Positions 1-5,344 of a DNA stretch of 9,768 nucleotides are shown here, piece after piece. The position numbers were made by a program, and so were the translations under genes. The stretch is from Nanobdellota archaeon (GTDB lineage Archaea; Nanobdellota; Nanobdellia; Pacearchaeales; GW2011-AR1): positions 1-9,768 of the forward strand of contig JAUYDD010000127.1 of assembly GCA_030704765.1 (NCBI GenBank), written 5' to 3'. Position 1 is the first letter of the stretch; each line of letters starts with the position of its first letter. The notes below the pieces were generated by a model. The model was not told where the DNA came from. It searched no databases and saw only the letters and a list, made by a program, of their open reading frames with translations.

Positions 1-301
1 TTTCATTATATATTTTGCACCGTTAGGTGCATTTCATTATTGACTTGCCGAAAGCAAGGTATGTTTTATCGTAGAATTCTCATATCATCTAAATAGACAA
101 ATAACAAAATTTTTCCGAAAATTTATGTTATTTGCTATAGTTAAAATACAATTAGAGATGTAAGAATAACAAGCAAGCAATAAAAAGTTAGTTTAAGACT
201 TTAAGATTAGCAAGCTATCCTCTCTTGTCCATAAGTTGGCTCTCATTCTCAAAGATACTTCTCTCTTATTTTATTATTAATATTATTTACCTTTGTTGTT
301 T
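1..301. other. Non-coding stretch upstream of the first gene, with small hairpins
   Basis: I see no convincing reading frame on either strand here; short ATG-started frames end within a few codons. Two compact perfect hairpins are present: 16-31 (TGCACC, loop GTTA, GGTGCA) and 44-58 (CTTGC, loop CGAAA, GCAAG). A larger AT-rich imperfect inverted repeat follows at 99-133. These could be the 3' end of an upstream transcript or a small structured RNA; nothing in the sequence decides between these. Confidence 0.5.
99..133. terminator. AT-rich imperfect inverted repeat, possible terminator
   Basis: Bases 99-113 can pair with 118-133 as a stem of about 15 base pairs with one bulged base (A125) and a 4-base loop. 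The outer arms read AAATAACA and TGTTATTT. It sits in non-coding sequence ahead of the first gene, so it may end a transcript entering from outside the window. The pairing is visible in the sequence; the terminator role is a guess. Confidence 0.3.
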
Positions 302-318
302 AGAAAGCATTATATATT
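302..318 (+). promoter_or_regulatory. Archaeal BRE/TATA promoter for the nucleotidyltransferase gene
   Basis: An A-rich BRE-like stretch (agaaag, 302-307) is followed by TATATATT at 311-318. The box centre lies about 24 bases before the ATG at 338, the spacing expected for an archaeal leaderless transcript. There is no Shine-Dalgarno sequence before the ATG. Confidence 0.6.
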
Positions 319-337
319 ATGTTCATTTTAAAATATA

Positions 338-916
338 ATGAAAAATTTAAAAAGAAAAGTTGATGATAAGACCTTATTAGACAAGTTTGTTGAAGATTTC
401 TGTAAAATCATTGAAAAGCATGTGAAATATATAGTCTGTTCTGGGTTTGTTGCTATAGCTCATGGCAGGACAAGAGGGACTGAAGATATAGACATGATCA
501 TAGAAAAGATTCCAGAAGAAAGGTTTATTCTTATGCATAATGACTTAATAAAAAATGGATTTGCATGCATGCAATCAGATAATCCTGATAAATTATATGA
601 GGATTATCTATTAAAGAACAATAGCATAAGGTATGTCATTGATGAAGAAGGTTATTTTCCTCCTGAAATGGAAATCAAATTTGCAAAAGATATACTAGAT
701 GAAGAACAAATTAAAGAGAGGGTCAAATTTCCTTTAACAAAACTTGATATTTATTTTTCTTCAATAGAATCTAATATAGCTTTTAAAGAAGAATATTTAA
801 AATCAGAGAAAGATATTGAAGATGCAAAGCATTTAAGGATAGTTTATGAAGATGTGATTGATGAAAATAAAATAAATGAAATAAAGGATAAAATAAGAAA
901 AATAAAACTACAATGA
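338..916 (+). CDS. Nucleotidyltransferase-fold protein (MNT/AbiEii-like)
   Basis: The 192-residue protein has the signature of a minimal polymerase-beta-type nucleotidyltransferase. At residues 35-53, SGFVAIAHGRTRGTEDIDM matches the family's G[GS]-x-A-hydrophobic-x-x-HG-x-x-R-x-T-x-D-x-D pattern. D50 and D52 are the likely metal-binding pair, and D137 in KLDIYF is a candidate third carboxylate. Residues 156-165 (KSEKDIEDAKHL region) resemble the Lys-Asp helix common in this group. Such proteins transfer NMP to RNA or protein targets, and many are toxin or antitoxin components; the substrate here is unknown. The ATG at 338 is supported by a TATA box about 24 bases upstream. The stop overlaps the next start by 4 bases (ATGA), so the two genes are probably co-translated. 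The cytosolic location is inferred from the absence of signal or membrane segments. Confidence 0.8.
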   Translation: MKNLKRKVDDKTLLDKFVEDFCKIIEKHVKYIVCSGFVAIAHGRTRGTEDIDMIIEKIPEERFILMHNDLIKNGFACMQSDNPDKLYEDYLLKNNSIRYVIDEEGYFPPEMEIKFAKDILDEEQIKERVKFPLTKLDIYFSSIESNIAFKEEYLKSEKDIEDAKHLRIVYEDVIDENKINEIKDKIRKIKLQ

Positions 917-1104
917 GAGATAAAACACATGTTGATGAACTTGTTAGATGGGCAAGGTATGTCAAAGACAATCCTGATGATTGGAAATTGAAAGTCAAGC
1001 CCTTTATTGACAGCCAGTATATCATGTCCAGAAGATTTTATAAAAATCTCTTGAAAACAAATAAAGAAACATTAAGAAAACTAGGAAGAATGAGGGAAAG
1101 CTAA
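913..1104 (+). CDS. Small basic partner protein of the nucleotidyltransferase
   Basis: The 63-residue protein starts inside the stop of the upstream gene (ATGA at 913-916), the usual sign of translational coupling. It is rich in Lys/Arg, aromatic residues and predicted helix (for example VDELVRWARYVKDN near the N terminus and RRFYKNLLKT around residues 40-49). It has no signal peptide, membrane segment or cysteines. I recognise no named family. Nucleotidyltransferase genes of this type often come with a small co-transcribed gene in two-gene toxin-antitoxin modules, so a partner role is plausible but inferred from position and size only. The frame has sensible codon use for this AT-rich genome and runs uninterrupted from the coupled start, so it is very likely real. 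Confidence 0.7.
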   Translation: MRDKTHVDELVRWARYVKDNPDDWKLKVKPFIDSQYIMSRRFYKNLLKTNKETLRKLGRMRES

Positions 1105-1107
1105 AGG

Positions 1108-1116
1108 TTTATAAAT
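1108..1116 (+). promoter_or_regulatory. TATA box for the metalloprotease gene
   Basis: TTTATAAAT begins four bases after the stop codon of the preceding small gene. Its centre is about 25 bases before the ATG at 1137, which predicts a leaderless transcript separate from the upstream pair. Confidence 0.55.
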
Positions 1117-1136
1117 GATTTTTTTATAAAACATCT

Positions 1137-1664
1137 ATGAAATTAATAATCAGAAAATTTTGGTTTAAATGGAGCATTGATGACTGTATGGCTGGATTGT
1201 TCAGGATACCTCAATTAAAAGAACAATTTGATGAAGGTTTTTTAAATGATTGTGAGATAAGGCCAAGAGGAATAAAAATATATCCTGGATACTATCCTGC
1301 AGATGATATTTTAGCTATGATGCCTGAATCTAAAAAAGATGTTTATCTTGTATTATCTTCAATGGATCTTAAAGGAGATTATGGAAGGGTACATGGAAAA
1401 GGCTATAATAGAAAAGCTATTGCATCAAATAATGCTTTTATTGATGGTTTTGGCATGTTTGATACTAATGATATTGGATTTAATGCTATAGTATTTCATG
1501 AAATAGGGCATGCACTATGTTTAGCTCATCATAGTTATGAACCATCCGATTCTTGTGAAATGTCAAGCAATGAACATTTAGATGAACCTTGGCCATGTTT
1601 AGAAGATATTAGATTTTGTGATGATTGTTATAGAGAATTTTGCAAAATTACCAAAATTCTCTAA
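1137..1664 (+). CDS. Archaemetzincin-like zinc metalloprotease with variant zinc motifs
   Basis: The 175-residue protein carries HEIGHALCLAHH at residues 121-132, an HExxHxxxxxH zinc site with E122 as catalytic base. It continues with C140-E-M142 (Met-turn) and C161-x-x-C164. This order matches archaemetzincins, whose signature is HExxHxxGxxHC-x4-CxM-x17-CxxC. Length (family roughly 180-200) and the preceding strand region (DVYLVLSSMDLKGDYG, about 88-103) also fit. Two departures stand out: the usual Gly is Cys128, and the first structural-zinc Cys is His132, with a 7-residue rather than 4-residue gap to C140. A Cys3-His structural site is therefore possible. Archaemetzincins are soluble peptidases of unclear substrate; no signal peptide is seen here. 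A TATA box at 1108-1116 supports this start. The last codons overlap strong inverted repeats (1631-1663, 1655-1750). Confidence 0.82.
   Translation: MKLIIRKFWFKWSIDDCMAGLFRIPQLKEQFDEGFLNDCEIRPRGIKIYPGYYPADDILAMMPESKKDVYLVLSSMDLKGDYGRVHGKGYNRKAIASNNAFIDGFGMFDTNDIGFNAIVFHEIGHALCLAHHSYEPSDSCEMSSNEHLDEPWPCLEDIRFCDDCYREFCKITKIL
1631..1663 (+). repeat. 12-bp perfect inverted repeat at the 3' end of the protease gene
   Basis: TAGAGAATTTTG (1631-1642) and its exact reverse complement (1652-1663) flank a 9-base loop, within the last codons and the stop. The right arm can alternatively pair with 1742-1750 as part of the larger structure downstream. The first 18 bases recur exactly at 3992-4009. Confidence 0.6.
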
Positions 1665-1750
1665 TAAGAAGTTTGAAACGCTGAAATTTACTATTTTTAA
1701 AGGTTGTAAATTTCAGAATATTAATTATTCAAACTTCTCTATAGAGAATT
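1655..1750. repeat. Long nested inverted repeat (snap-back structure), possible terminator or MITE-like element
   Basis: Three perfect stems are nested around one loop: AATTCTCTA 1655-1663 with 1742-1750 (9 bp), AGAAGTTTGAA 1667-1677 with 1728-1738 (11 bp), and CTGAAATTTAC 1681-1691 with 1706-1716 (11 bp). They are separated by a symmetric 3/3 internal loop and a 3/11 internal loop. In total 31 base pairs lie in 96 bases. It starts inside the stop region of the protease gene and fills the gap between convergent genes. The pairing is directly visible. Whether it acts as a bidirectional terminator, an mRNA 3'-end structure or a small mobile repeat is open. Confidence 0.65.
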
Positions 1751-1787
1751 ATTATAGAAGTAAACCTTGGATAGAATTTTGATCAGA

Positions 1788-1806
1788 CCTAACTTGTAAA
1801 GTTAGG
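1788..1806. terminator. Hairpin between convergent genes
   Basis: CCTAACTT (1788-1795), loop GTA, AAGTTAGG (1799-1806) is a perfect 8-bp stem just beyond the stop of the minus-strand glycosyltransferase gene. Its position in a convergent intergenic gap suggests a transcript 3' end. Confidence 0.4.
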
Positions 1807-1817
1807 ATAAAAACGAA

Positions 1818-2786
1818 TCATTTCTCTATTATTTCCCTAATATTATACCTCATTTCATAAGGAGAGGTGTTAAGATGGATCTTCATCAGAAGATCTAATA
1901 CTATGCCAAATGCAAAAAAGGTTATTCCCATAATCATCAAGAAAAAACCTATGTAGAACCAGCCGCTCCTGTTCAAGGATAACCCAAAAAAGATTCTTGT
2001 AATAAATGCCCAGATTTCAGATAATATGCCTAAGAAAAAGGAGATTATTCCAACTAGGCCAAAGATATGCAAAGGCCTTTGGTAATATTTATCTAAAAAC
2101 CAGATATAAAGAAGGTCAATAAAACCTTTTATTAGTTTACTATAGCCATACTTGGATATTCCATTTTCTCTGGGCCTATGATTTACTACTATTTCACCTA
2201 TTCTAAATCCTTTCCATCTTAAAAGCGCAAGGATATACCTATGCATTTCTCCGCCTATATCCAGGTTTTTTATTGCTTCTTTTTTATAGACCCTTAAAGT
2301 GCATCCTGTATCATGGACAGGGTCTTTTATCAATAATTGCCTTAGAAACCTTCCTGTTTTAGTCAGGATCTTTATGCCTTTTTTATCTTTCCTGTCTTTT
2401 CTCCAGCCACAAACTACATCTAGATTTTCTTTTTCCAATGCTTCTAATAGCATTGGTATATCTTTTGGATCATTCTGCAAATCTCCATCTAAAGAAATTA
2501 TTATCTCGCCAATAGCCTCTTTAAATCCAGCATCTAGTGCAGTTGCTTGGCCGTAATTACGGTTTAAATCCACTATTTTTACTGCTTTTAACTTTTTTAA
2601 CTCTGATAGTGTATTATCTTTACTGCCATCATTTATATAGATTATTTCAAATGGTTTTTTTAGTTCTTTTAAGACTTCTTTAATTTCACTATCCAATCTT
2701 TCTATATTTCCTTCTTCATTATAAATAGGTACAATGACTGAATACTCAATTTCAGTCTTTTCTAGTTTTCTTTTTTTTGTTTCCAT
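1818..2786 (-). CDS. Family 2 glycosyltransferase, polyprenol-phosphate sugar synthase type (DPM1/GtrB-like)
   Basis: The 322-residue protein has a complete GT-A catalytic domain: VIVPIYNEEGN at 17-27, INDGSKDNT at 51-59, and a DxD metal/nucleotide-sugar site in SLDGDLQNDP at 98-107 (D100, D102). DTGCTLR at 159-165 and HRPRENGISKYG at 203-214 are further family landmarks. Two hydrophobic segments (about 240-262 and 276-301) form the C-terminal membrane anchor seen in GtrB/DPM-type enzymes. These transfer a sugar from a nucleotide donor to a polyprenyl (dolichyl) phosphate at the cytosolic membrane face, feeding glycosylation of proteins or surface polymers. The exact sugar cannot be read from sequence. 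It is transcribed divergently from the surface-protein genes and convergently with the protease. No frameshift or missing motif was found. Confidence 0.9.
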   Translation of the reverse strand: METKKRKLEKTEIEYSVIVPIYNEEGNIERLDSEIKEVLKELKKPFEIIYINDGSKDNTLSELKKLKAVKIVDLNRNYGQATALDAGFKEAIGEIIISLDGDLQNDPKDIPMLLEALEKENLDVVCGWRKDRKDKKGIKILTKTGRFLRQLLIKDPVHDTGCTLRVYKKEAIKNLDIGGEMHRYILALLRWKGFRIGEIVVNHRPRENGISKYGYSKLIKGFIDLLYIWFLDKYYQRPLHIFGLVGIISFFLGILSEIWAFITRIFFGLSLNRSGWFYIGFFLMIMGITFFAFGIVLDLLMKIHLNTSPYEMRYNIREIIEK

Positions 2787-2813
2787 TTTAAAATCCAGGG
2801 GATAGAAATCACT

Positions 2814-2823
2814 GTTTTTAAGT
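2814..2823 (-). promoter_or_regulatory. Possible TATA box for the glycosyltransferase gene
   Basis: On the minus strand, an A/T-rich cttaaaaac-type box lies about 32 bases before the ATG at 2786, predicting a leader of a few bases. The match to a TATA consensus is weak. Confidence 0.3.
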
Positions 2824-3053
2824 ACTAGGTCACTAGATCATCTTTTGGGATAATTATCCTTTTTTTATTTCTTTAATCTATTAAAGAAGTGTATTTAATC
2901 TTTTTTATAATCTAATGGATATTAAGTTTTTTAGGTTTTTTTAGGTTTTTCCGAGAGGGATGAATATATAAATAAGGGTTTGTAACTATCTAGTTATATA
3001 AATTAATTAGATTCTATTTTATTTATGCCTTATTTTATTAAAGGTATTTTTTT
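2824..3053. other. Divergent intergenic region with several dyads and a T-rich tandem
   Basis: No gene is seen. The region holds a perfect 12-base palindrome GGATAATTATCC (2848-2859) followed by a T run. A hairpin lies at 2869-2888 (TTCTTTAA, loop TCTA, TTAAAGAA). A short imperfect tandem of T-runs each followed by AGG occupies 2926-2950, and TAACTA-TC-TAGTTA (2983-2996) is a dyad. A TATA-like aatatataaata lies around 2963-2974. These are candidates for regulator binding between the glycosyltransferase and surface-protein genes, without proof of use. Confidence 0.4.
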
Positions 3054-3078
3054 ACTACTATATGTTGATAAAATATAT

Positions 3079-3088
3079 TTATATATTA
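3079..3088 (+). promoter_or_regulatory. TATA box that decides the start of the first surface-protein gene
   Basis: TTTATATATT is centred about 24 bases before the ATG at 3107. An in-frame ATG exists at 3062 but lies upstream of this box, and translation from it would put 15 extra residues ahead of a clear signal peptide. The 3107 start is therefore preferred. Confidence 0.6.
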
Positions 3089-3100
3089 GTAGTTACTAAT
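3085..3100. promoter_or_regulatory. Operator-like dyad over the predicted transcription start
   Basis: ATTAGTA-GT-TACTAAT is a 16-base dyad with 7-bp arms, lying between the TATA box and the ATG at 3107. Its left arm can also pair with ACTACTA at 3054-3060. The position would let a bound repressor block initiation. Confidence 0.4.
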
Positions 3101-3106
3101 TATATT

Positions 3107-3982
3107 ATGAAAAAAGGGATAGTAGAAAAAGCTGGTGCAGTTGTTATTACAATCTTCGTCCTCGGTATATTATTTTTATCTGTGCCTGCTCAAGCATTCA
3201 CATTAGGCCTTGATTTTCCATCTAAAAAATTAACACGTGGTGATAATATTAACTTTAAAGTGACAGTAAAACTAGAGTCTAATGATGAAGTAAATGTTAC
3301 AACTTTCTTGTTGAGACTAATAGGTCCATTCACTTCTAATTGCAAGTTTGATAGAGATGGCAATATAATCATAGGATGCAAAGGAATGACAATTGAAAAA
3401 GTGACTGATCCTGATACATGTGCTCCTGGATATGGTTATTGCTATAATTATGGAAATAAGAAAAACTTCCATTACAAGATTTCTTTAGACACCACTGAAT
3501 ATTATGCAGGAAAATATAGAACTTCTGCAACTGCTTATTCTGGAAATAAAGTATTAACTGCTCAAGAAGGAGATGAATTGACAATAGATCCTATTGAAGA
3601 AGTAGCTAGCCTATATGAAAGCTGTTCAATCAGAGCTAAAGATGGCAATGCTTATATAGAAGATACAAACTATGGGCAGTCTAATAAATTGAATTTTTAC
3701 TTGGCTGGTCCAAAAGCAAGAAAAGGTGAAGGATTTGTAAATGGACAAAAAGGCAGGACAACTTACAATTTTAAATTCAAAGTCAATGATATCATTGATA
3801 AGGATTCTAATCTTACAATAATCTCAGTAACTGGAAAATACAAAGTTGGTATTGGGGCATTTAAAAATGAAAATGCTGTTATAGTCCTGAATAAGAAAAA
3901 AAGTACAGTCAATATAATTGGTGAAAACGTTAATATTGCATATATGAATATAAATTTCATGAATGGATGCGAGTGGGCCTAA
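3107..3982 (+). CDS. Secreted protein with Ig-like region and a novel C-x114-C domain
   Basis: The 291-residue product begins with a Sec signal peptide: MKK, a hydrophobic core at about 10-27, and likely cleavage after AQA at residue 30. Residues about 34-165 look like a beta-sandwich (RGDNINFKVTVKLES early, YYAGKYRTSATAYSG late) and contain four cysteines (79, 91, 105, 112) that could form disulfides. The C-terminal domain (C173-C288) is the same as that of the next gene. It has SIRAK, NKL-x-FY, KGEGFVNGQKGR and paired cysteines exactly 115 positions apart. I recognise no named family for this domain. No C-terminal membrane anchor is present, so the protein is probably released or attached non-covalently at the surface. 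An operator-like dyad at 3085-3100 hints at repression. The ATG at 3062 is rejected because the TATA box lies downstream of it. Confidence 0.78.
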   Translation: MKKGIVEKAGAVVITIFVLGILFLSVPAQAFTLGLDFPSKKLTRGDNINFKVTVKLESNDEVNVTTFLLRLIGPFTSNCKFDRDGNIIIGCKGMTIEKVTDPDTCAPGYGYCYNYGNKKNFHYKISLDTTEYYAGKYRTSATAYSGNKVLTAQEGDELTIDPIEEVASLYESCSIRAKDGNAYIEDTNYGQSNKLNFYLAGPKARKGEGFVNGQKGRTTYNFKFKVNDIIDKDSNLTIISVTGKYKVGIGAFKNENAVIVLNKKKSTVNIIGENVNIAYMNINFMNGCEWA

Positions 3983-3994
3983 AGAATTCTTTAG
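3979..3994. repeat. 16-base perfect palindrome over the stop codon
   Basis: CTAAAGAATTCTTTAG spans the TAA stop (3980-3982) of the secreted-protein gene. It may help form the mRNA 3' end. It is followed directly by an 18-base sequence also found at 1631-1648. Confidence 0.45.
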
Positions 3995-4006
3995 AGAATT
4001 TTGCAA

Positions 4007-4109
4007 AATCAAAAAAACAATCCACCACACCCTAAAGATTTTTTGCTACAGCTAAAAAATCGCCTGCTGGCGAGTGTGGTTTGATTGGCCCTTGTTTTTA
4101 GGATGCGCA
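4007..4109 (+). ncRNA. 103-base structured repeat, copy 1 (candidate non-coding RNA or MITE-like element)
   Basis: This segment recurs at 9628-9730 with 101 of 103 bases identical. It folds as a three-way junction. The closing stem is CAATC 4018-4022 with 4083-4087, plus ACCACAC 4024-4030 with 4074-4080. Arm 1 is GATTTTTT 4037-4044 with 4054-4061, and arm 2 is GCC 4062-4064 with 4069-4071 (loop TGCT). Of the two changes between copies, one turns an A-U pair of arm 1 into G-U (4038) and the other lies in the arm 1 loop (4047), so the fold is kept. About 42% of its bases are G/C (43 of 103 by hand count), well above its surroundings. A T5 run (4095-4099) follows the stem. No reading frame fits. 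The strand shown is the one on which the U-rich end follows the structure. Confidence 0.6.
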
Positions 4110-4130
4110 GAAATTAAAACAAACTAACAT

Positions 4131-4157
4131 CCTCATCTTAAAAGATGAGGTTTATTT
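4131..4157 (+). terminator. Hairpin with T-rich tail downstream of the repeat
   Basis: CCTCATCT (4131-4138), loop TAAA, AGATGAGG (4143-4150) is a perfect 8-bp stem followed by TTTATTTT, the form of a transcription terminator. Its left arm overlaps CATCC (4129-4133), which can pair with GGATG (4101-4105) at the end of the repeat, so two folds compete. Confidence 0.5.
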
Positions 4158-4252
4158 TCCGACATAACTAACATTTATTTAGTAAGATAGTGATAGATTT
4201 TATGAAATTATTTAATTTTTTTTGCTTTGGATATATTTCTTCTTCATCAAAG

Positions 4253-4279
4253 AAAAGTGGTAAATCGAATTTAAATATA
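4253..4279 (+). promoter_or_regulatory. Shared promoter element (copy 1), with TATA box
   Basis: The block aaaagtggtaaatc, followed by a TATA-like ttaaatata, matches 5793-5819 at 24 of 27 positions. It lies about 50 bases before the ATG at 4327, predicting a leader of roughly 25-30 bases. The conserved part extends upstream of the TATA box beyond the BRE, suggesting a shared activator site. Confidence 0.55.
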
Positions 4280-4326
4280 GATTTTCTCTAGAGATAAATC
4301 AATTAACTCAAGAGTAATAAATCAAG

Positions 4327-5130
4327 ATGATAAAAAAATTAGGTAAATATGCGCTAGTAATCTCATTGATATCAATAATCATACTTCTATTGATAAATGC
4401 TATAATTTATGGATCTAAATCAGATAAAGATGATAAAACATATCCTGGAAATAAAGAGGATTTAAAATCAAAAACAGCAATATCCCAGGATTCAGGCAAG
4501 AATTTTTTTATTGGAGGGTTTATTGGAAAACTTAGGAATGTATTTGATTATTTCTGGAACTTCAATATAGACAGCGGTATTGTATTAAGAGATAAAGATA
4601 AATCCAATGAAAAAACAAACAATAAATCCAATATTATTTTAATAAACACATCTAATATGTACCTACCTAATAAAGGCATAGAAAATAATATTAAATTAAT
4701 AAATGAGGATGCAAATGAGAAAGTTGTTGGAAGTTCATTAAATGTCTCTGTGAAAGGACTTATGCTTCCTTATAACAGCTGCACAATAAGGGCAAAAGGC
4801 GGAAGCTTAGTCTTTGGGCAAGAATATCTTGGGGATAATAACAAACTTTATTTCTATATACCATTGAAGAACGCAAATAAAGGAGAAGGTTATCTTACTG
4901 GACAAAAAGGAAGGAAAAGGTTCTCATATAAATTCACAATAGAGCAAGTAAGCTATAATGATGATGACAAAATGACCCTTGATGTTGATGGAATATACAC
5001 TGTTGATGGTAAAGATGAAAATAATGAAGCAGCTATAATAACAATTGACAAGAAAAACCTTGGTGTCAGTGTAAATGGATTATTATTCAGATTGGATAAT
5101 CTAGAGCTTGTCTCAGGACAAGACTGCTAG
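4327..5130 (+). CDS. Membrane-anchored surface protein with the novel C-x114-C domain
   Basis: The 267-residue protein has one N-terminal hydrophobic segment (about 8-28) after MIKKLGK and no clear cleavage motif, so it is probably a signal anchor with the rest outside the cell. Residues 30-140 are a hydrophilic, Asn/Lys-rich linker with sequons at 107-109 and 139-141. The C-terminal domain runs from C152 to C267, the last residue. It aligns without gaps to residues 173-288 of the protein encoded at 3107-3982; 38 of 116 positions are identical by hand count, including TIRAK/SIRAK, NKL-x-FY, KGEG, GQKGR and both end cysteines. The function is unknown, and the paired cysteines suggest a disulfide-closed beta domain. 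The gene has its own promoter element, shared with the large beta-helix gene, and is separated from its paralogue by the structured repeat. Confidence 0.78.
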   Translation: MIKKLGKYALVISLISIIILLLINAIIYGSKSDKDDKTYPGNKEDLKSKTAISQDSGKNFFIGGFIGKLRNVFDYFWNFNIDSGIVLRDKDKSNEKTNNKSNIILINTSNMYLPNKGIENNIKLINEDANEKVVGSSLNVSVKGLMLPYNSCTIRAKGGSLVFGQEYLGDNNKLYFYIPLKNANKGEGYLTGQKGRKRFSYKFTIEQVSYNDDDKMTLDVDGIYTVDGKDENNEAAIITIDKKNLGVSVNGLLFRLDNLELVSGQDC

Positions 5131-5204
5131 TGATTTATAGAAAAGTTATATATTATTTTTTAGAAAGATTTAAATGATATGATAAACGTAATTTTCAAAT
5201 ACTA

Positions 5205-5300
5205 TCATTTATTAGGAACAAATCCAAACATATCAGGAGTCTCTACTCTTATTTCATTAACATCTCTTTTTTCAAGATATTCTCTAAGAGCTCTTTTCAT
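5205..5300 (-). CDS. Possible 31-residue microprotein or remnant of a larger gene
   Basis: On the minus strand an ATG at 5300 opens a 31-residue frame ending in TGA at 5205-5207. It begins MKRALREYLEKRDVNEIRV and ends FGFVPNK. The composition is protein-like (charged helix, then a hydrophobic tail), and the frame stays open upstream for another nine codons (…DYCTK) before a stop. It could therefore be the C-terminal remnant of a decayed gene. In favour of a live gene is a TATAA centred about 20 bases before the ATG and shared with the divergent gene at 5345, plus a 9-bp inverted repeat at its 3' end (5171-5179 with 5203-5211). I recognise no family. Confidence 0.35.
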   Translation of the reverse strand: MKRALREYLEKRDVNEIRVETPDMFGFVPNK

Positions 5301-5314
5301 TTTAGTGCAATAAT

Positions 5315-5324
5315 CATTATAAAC
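5315..5324. promoter_or_regulatory. Symmetric TATA box, possibly used in both directions
   Basis: cattataaac contains the palindrome TTATAA (5318-5323). It lies 25 bases before the ATG at 5345 on the plus strand and about 20 bases before the ATG at 5300 on the minus strand. The plus-strand spacing favours the start at 5345 over the in-frame ATG at 5339. Confidence 0.45.
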
Positions 5325-5344
5325 ATATTAAGATTTTTATGTTT

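Noticed and set aside
2299..2556. 85-residue plus-strand open frame
   Set aside because: Antisense shadow of the glycosyltransferase catalytic domain.
3062..3106. Upstream in-frame ATG giving a 15-residue longer secreted protein
   Set aside because: The TATA box (3079-3088) lies inside that extension, and the signal peptide starts naturally at 3107.
3369..4030. Minus-strand open frames of about 65-71 residues
   Set aside because: Shadows of the secreted-protein gene, with no promoter or protein-like features.
4007..4109. Integron attC site
   Set aside because: It is folded and repeated near genes, but it lacks the GTTRRRY and RYYYAAC boxes at its ends, and no integrase gene is visible.
4007..4150. 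IS200/IS605-type element end
   Set aside because: Hairpins next to a repeat recall such ends, but no tnpA or tnpB coding sequence is present and the two copies share no conserved insertion tetranucleotide that I can see.
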